Of a stretch of 41,085 nt of DNA, positions 39,301-41,085 are shown one piece after another. The DNA lies in NCBI GenBank assembly GCA_023413135.1, contig JAEZQK010000089.1, positions 1-41,085 of the forward strand, written 5' to 3'. This DNA comes from Bacillota bacterium. Its GTDB lineage: Bacteria > Bacillota > Clostridia > Christensenellales > Aristaeellaceae. How positions within the stretch are numbered: the first letter of the stretch is position 1; each line of letters begins with the position of its first letter. The notes beneath the pieces were generated by a model. The model was not told the origin of the DNA and made no database searches. It saw only the letters and a program-made list of their open reading frames with translations. The position numbers and the translations under genes are program-made.

Positions 39301-39622
39301 GGGGTACCCCTACCTTGCGTCCATGGTGGACTATGAGAAGGAAATCGTCCTTCCCCAAGGGTATCAGGACAAGGTTCTCCTGCTTGACGCCGATGTGGGG
39401 GACGATCTTTTCGAGGTGTTTATAGACGGCGAATCCGCCGGCGTGCGGCTGTGGAGCCCCTATGTGCTGGATATTACGCCTTTTGTAAAATCCAGCCGCT
39501 TCACCCTTTGCGTGCGGGTGGTAAACACCATTGCCAACCTTTTGACCAAGCAGGGGAAAGAATCGGGGCTCCGGTCCTTGACCATCACCCCTTATGACAG
39601 GTATAATTTTCTGATAGGATAA
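36365..39622 (+). CDS. Large GH106-like glycoside hydrolase
   Basis: The 1085-residue protein resembles the GH106 family, known for alpha-L-rhamnosidases. The N-terminal barrel begins with FWFVNGAMTYDEMEYQLKEY near 29, GIPGIYIHARFG near 53 and the strongly conserved WVYDEYNWPSGTANKQV near 98. Later stretches include FYTDEPAMHYFE near 242 and ESMGGAYWDC near 399. The C-terminal third (from about 760) contains two beta-sandwich domains of the carbohydrate-binding type. There is no signal peptide, so oligosaccharides must be imported by the neighbouring transporter. The ATG at 36365 has AAAGGAG eight bases upstream. The LacI gene follows after 18 bp, and both are under operator O4. Rhamnoside specificity is inferred from the family and not certain. 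Confidence 0.85.
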   Translation: MKENILVHGAKLTLNDFLKTIPEFGIMPFWFVNGAMTYDEMEYQLKEYKSKGIPGIYIHARFGTLNNTGYLTEGWFDRLRFAVQKAREIGLQIWVYDEYNWPSGTANKQVMASDPNLTQRYLELVESRIPGQFFTFMEGTDSRYNDLEESEPIYACAILEENIQNKRFEYVDLMPNLAFDKVITWEAPKGPWRLMYFIERRASWYADVLNEEATGKFLELTHERYKRELSANGPIAQSIHGFYTDEPAMHYFEVAKDNYILPWSSRMQAIFKEHNGYDLLRHLPKLFYDFGGDTKQFRYDFFSALNKQYEKSYYKKIEDWCQENGLTFTGHLLFEEWLRLHARTGGNLFTHLKHLHMTGVDHLYPRIGNKDMPDEHVAIKIASSAAHQFGSTRLLCESMGGAYWDCTMERMKWIADWEYVLGVNLFNPHGFHYSIEGERKRDWPPSMFYHHTWWPQYKQFNDYVSRMGYILSGGHHVAKAAILYPINSIWAQYTPQTANAQSAFIQREFNYITDRLLRLHVDFDYLDEDVMDDCEIGEGRITIRGESYECLILPGVTHIKEKTLSRLEAFVLGGGKVIADGLLPTNAIEGSREKFRERVQALFGQDPVKVHEAFLQGAQLPGALTKAHGQGGKAVLCPAGFEKGDNLPYLNSVIRSCVQSEIFIDQEEVFYLHRVKDGEDFFFLVNPTQQPLETKVRIRGTHALERWNLETGDISPIAPYTVEDGFTCFSLTLPRVGSSMIHLMPAEQKHISGTNLTVTGFDENSIAAYGRIQAGEAYVTVTASGKEFRFARQALKPLPVFTPEDGFTVRMHSLNALILNRWKVHFEDDTVCQAHVNALDTTAPGWMDFVMGSWELQLPAERASRTYPVTLWYVTRFDCETKIDDLQMMIDGFKGDYEIYLNGNLLTEKPVRSYLDAEILSLPLYDAKAGENTLAVRMTVHGKSGGILDLLKLTGTFTVRDDIICAPGSTLRLGDWCKQGYPYLASMVDYEKEIVLPQGYQDKVLLLDADVGDDLFEVFIDGESAGVRLWSPYVLDITPFVKSSRFTLCVRVVNTIANLLTKQGKESGLRSLTITPYDRYNFLIG

Positions 39623-39640
39623 ATAGGCGGGGGCGGTTTC

Positions 39641-40669
39641 ATGGCAATTACCATCAAGGATGTGAGCAGGGCGGCAGGCGTTTCCATTGCCACCGTATCC
39701 AAGGTCCTCAATGGGGATTTCAGCAAGGTAAGCACCGAAACACGGGACCGCATCCAGCGTCTGGCCGATGAGATGCACTACCGCCCCAACATGCTGGCCA
39801 GAAGCCTTGTTTCCCAAAAATTCAACATACTGGGCCTGATCGTTCCCGACATTTCCAATCCGTATTACGCGGAAATGGCCCGGGGAATGACGGATGAGGC
39901 GCTGCGCTTTGGCTACCATGCCATGATCAACAATACGGATGAGATGCCTGCCCGGGAACTCAGCTGCATCAAAACCATGGCAGGCTACAACGTAGGCGGC
40001 CTTGTGCTGGTGGGCAACTACAACACGGTTCTTGACAACATCGACCTCATCAAAAAATACCACATCCACTACATGGCCGTGGAAAACTACCACGAAGGCA
40101 TGGAGAACTGTGTGTATGTGGACAACTTCACGGGCTCCTACAAAGCAGTGGAGCACCTAATCAAGCGCGGCCACAAGGAAATCGCCTACATCACGGGCCA
40201 GGGAACCTTGCACGCCCCCAATGACGGCAGGCTCCAGGGCTTTGAGAAGGCGATGGCCGACTACAACCTTCCCGTCAACCCCTACCTGCTGGAATGCGGC
40301 AGCTTCAATCTGGAGACAGGTTACAGAAAAACGCTGCAGCTTTTAGGCCGGGGTATCCCCTTCACCGCCATCGCCTGTGGAAACGACCTGATCGCCTTGG
40401 GCGCCTTCCAGGCCATAAGGGAGCATAAGCTTCGGGTGCCGTGGGATATTTCGCTGGTGGGCTTTGACGATGTCTACCTTTCCGCCATGCTGGAGCCCAG
40501 GCTGACCACCGTGCGCCAGCCGGCTTATGAAATCGGCGTGTGCGCCGTGAAGATGCTCATCGAGCGGATGGAAGGCAAACCCGTCACCGAAATAAACAAG
40601 TGCTTTGTTCCCATCCTGATGGAAAGGGATACGGTGAGCTATAGGACTCCAATGAACAGTGGACAATGA
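39641..40669 (+). CDS. LacI-family regulator of the second glycan locus
   Basis: The 342-residue repressor has a standard helix-turn-helix (TIKDVSRAAGVSIATVSKVL, residues 4-23), a hinge segment with RPNMLARSLVSQ near 47 and a ligand-binding domain (about 60-335) with LGLIVPDISNPYYAEMARG, DNFTGSYKAVEHLIKRGHKE and DISLVGFDDVYLSAMLEPRL followed by TTVRQP. It lies 18 bp after the GH106-like gene and is probably co-transcribed with it. Four operator copies at the three promoter regions of this locus make it the likely owner of the GATAAACGTTTATC site. The ribosome site is a weak GGGGGCGG, consistent with low expression. Confidence 0.93.
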   Translation: MAITIKDVSRAAGVSIATVSKVLNGDFSKVSTETRDRIQRLADEMHYRPNMLARSLVSQKFNILGLIVPDISNPYYAEMARGMTDEALRFGYHAMINNTDEMPARELSCIKTMAGYNVGGLVLVGNYNTVLDNIDLIKKYHIHYMAVENYHEGMENCVYVDNFTGSYKAVEHLIKRGHKEIAYITGQGTLHAPNDGRLQGFEKAMADYNLPVNPYLLECGSFNLETGYRKTLQLLGRGIPFTAIACGNDLIALGAFQAIREHKLRVPWDISLVGFDDVYLSAMLEPRLTTVRQPAYEIGVCAVKMLIERMEGKPVTEINKCFVPILMERDTVSYRTPMNSGQ

Positions 40670-40713
40670 ACAAGTATGAGTATCCTCCCACAGGTCTTAA
40701 AAGCCGGCTCTCG

Positions 40714-40838
40714 GCGGGCGATTGATAATCGCCCCTACGCCGTGTAGAGAAGGTTGGCGTCCCTCCCGGCCGGCAAATGTTCCGGCAGAGACGGCAGCAA
40801 ACTCTATACGTATGTAGGGGCGATTATCAATCGCCTGC
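40714..40838. repeat. REPIN-like inverted hairpin pair, copy E
   Basis: A minus unit at 40714-40738 and a plus unit at 40814-40838 face each other, 75 bp apart, total 125 bp as in copy C. The plus unit has one change near its end (CGCCTGC). Confidence 0.8.
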
Positions 40839-40887
40839 CTGAACCGGTTCATTTGAGCTCCTTCATTAATGCGTCCATGCGCAATAC

Positions 40888-40972
40888 TCTGAAAGTGAAT
40901 CCAACCCCGCCAACTGTCATCCTGAACGAAGTGAAGGATCTTGTTTTTTCATGCCTCGCCAAGATCCTTCGT
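40888..40972 (+). repeat. Degenerate copy of the GTCATCCTGA inverted repeat and its flank
   Basis: CTCTGAAAG, CAACCCCGCC and GTCATCCTGAACGAAGTGAA occur in the same order and near-equal spacing as at 33888-33939. The right arm AAGATCCTTCGT (40961-40972) is truncated and then diverges, so the hairpin is only partly kept. Confidence 0.7.
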
Positions 40973-41085
40973 CGCTATAATCCGCCTTTCTGCGAAAGGC
41001 ACCGACGAGGTATGAAACGCGATGACTTTCGCCCATGATGAGTAATCGCTATACTTACACTCGGAGGGTCTGCACACTACAGAAC

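Larger units (their letters stand above)
40670..41085. other. Trailing intergenic region with repeats
   Basis: No gene was recognised. It contains a REPIN-like pair (40714-40838) and then the CTCTGAAAG, CAACCCCGCC and GTCATCCTGAACGAAGTGAA blocks (40888-40972) shared with 33888-33984. No terminator was recognised after the regulator gene, and the window ends in unexplained sequence. Confidence 0.65.

Noticed and set aside
224..40838. CRISPR array made from the repeated 25-base units
   Set aside because: The units are dispersed over 40 kb in both orientations, with no regular spacers and no cas genes.

Overview
The window looks like a piece of chromosome from an anaerobic, fibre- or glycan-degrading Clostridia-type Bacillota, plausibly a gut or rumen lineage. 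The reasons are strong AGGAGG ribosome sites, consensus sigma-A promoters, CUT1 sugar permeases of the Lpl type with no ATPase beside them, LacI and RpiR regulators, and a ferredoxin-linked lactate dehydrogenase/Etf set typical of strict anaerobes. No rRNA, tRNA, CRISPR array, transposase or phage gene was seen. The lineage is inferred from style only.

Region 1 (1-8.2 kb) holds small regulatory and housekeeping units. They are a CapA-like metallophosphatase overlapping an orphan winged-helix regulator, a self-inhibited class II Fic enzyme, a short threonyl-tRNA synthetase, an ECF sigma factor with a membrane partner, and a LacI-type regulator. The most striking element of the window lies between fic and thrS. 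A consensus promoter is followed by a 17-residue leader peptide with five consecutive Thr codons, competing RNA pairings and an intrinsic terminator. Together they read as a threonine-sensing transcription attenuator in front of a ThrRS that lacks the TGS domain and the editing site.

Region 2 (8.2-10 kb) is a lone enolase-superfamily dehydratase/racemase gene bracketed by inverted copies of a composite intergenic repeat. That repeat includes GTAG-headed hairpin pairs resembling REPINs. The same hairpin family occurs at 0.2, 6.8, 8.2, 9.8 and 40.7 kb.

Region 3 (10-27.6 kb) is a long, tightly packed minus-strand array behind a consensus promoter at 27.65 kb. In transcription order it carries an AraA/FucI-fold isomerase, a clan GH-A glycosidase, a phosphomannose-isomerase-like protein fused to a degenerate kinase-like domain, a ROK kinase, an RpiR regulator, two CUT1 permeases and a solute-binding protein. 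After a strong terminator come a DUF4838 protein, a NamZ-type muramidase, a double GNAT protein, and EtfB-EtfA-lactate dehydrogenase. The first half fits uptake and isomerisation of a sugar. The second half suggests use of a lactyl-containing amino sugar, with D-lactate oxidised by an electron-confurcating enzyme; this last link is inference.

Region 4 (27.9-40.7 kb) starts with an RNase Z-like protein, then holds a second glycan locus: a CUT1 transporter (binding protein plus two permeases), an amidohydrolase, a GH13 enzyme, a very large GH106-like enzyme and a LacI regulator. Four copies of a LacI-type operator built on GATAAACGTTTATC sit at the three promoter regions and tie the locus into one regulon. 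The remaining intergenic DNA is filled with mosaic repeats.
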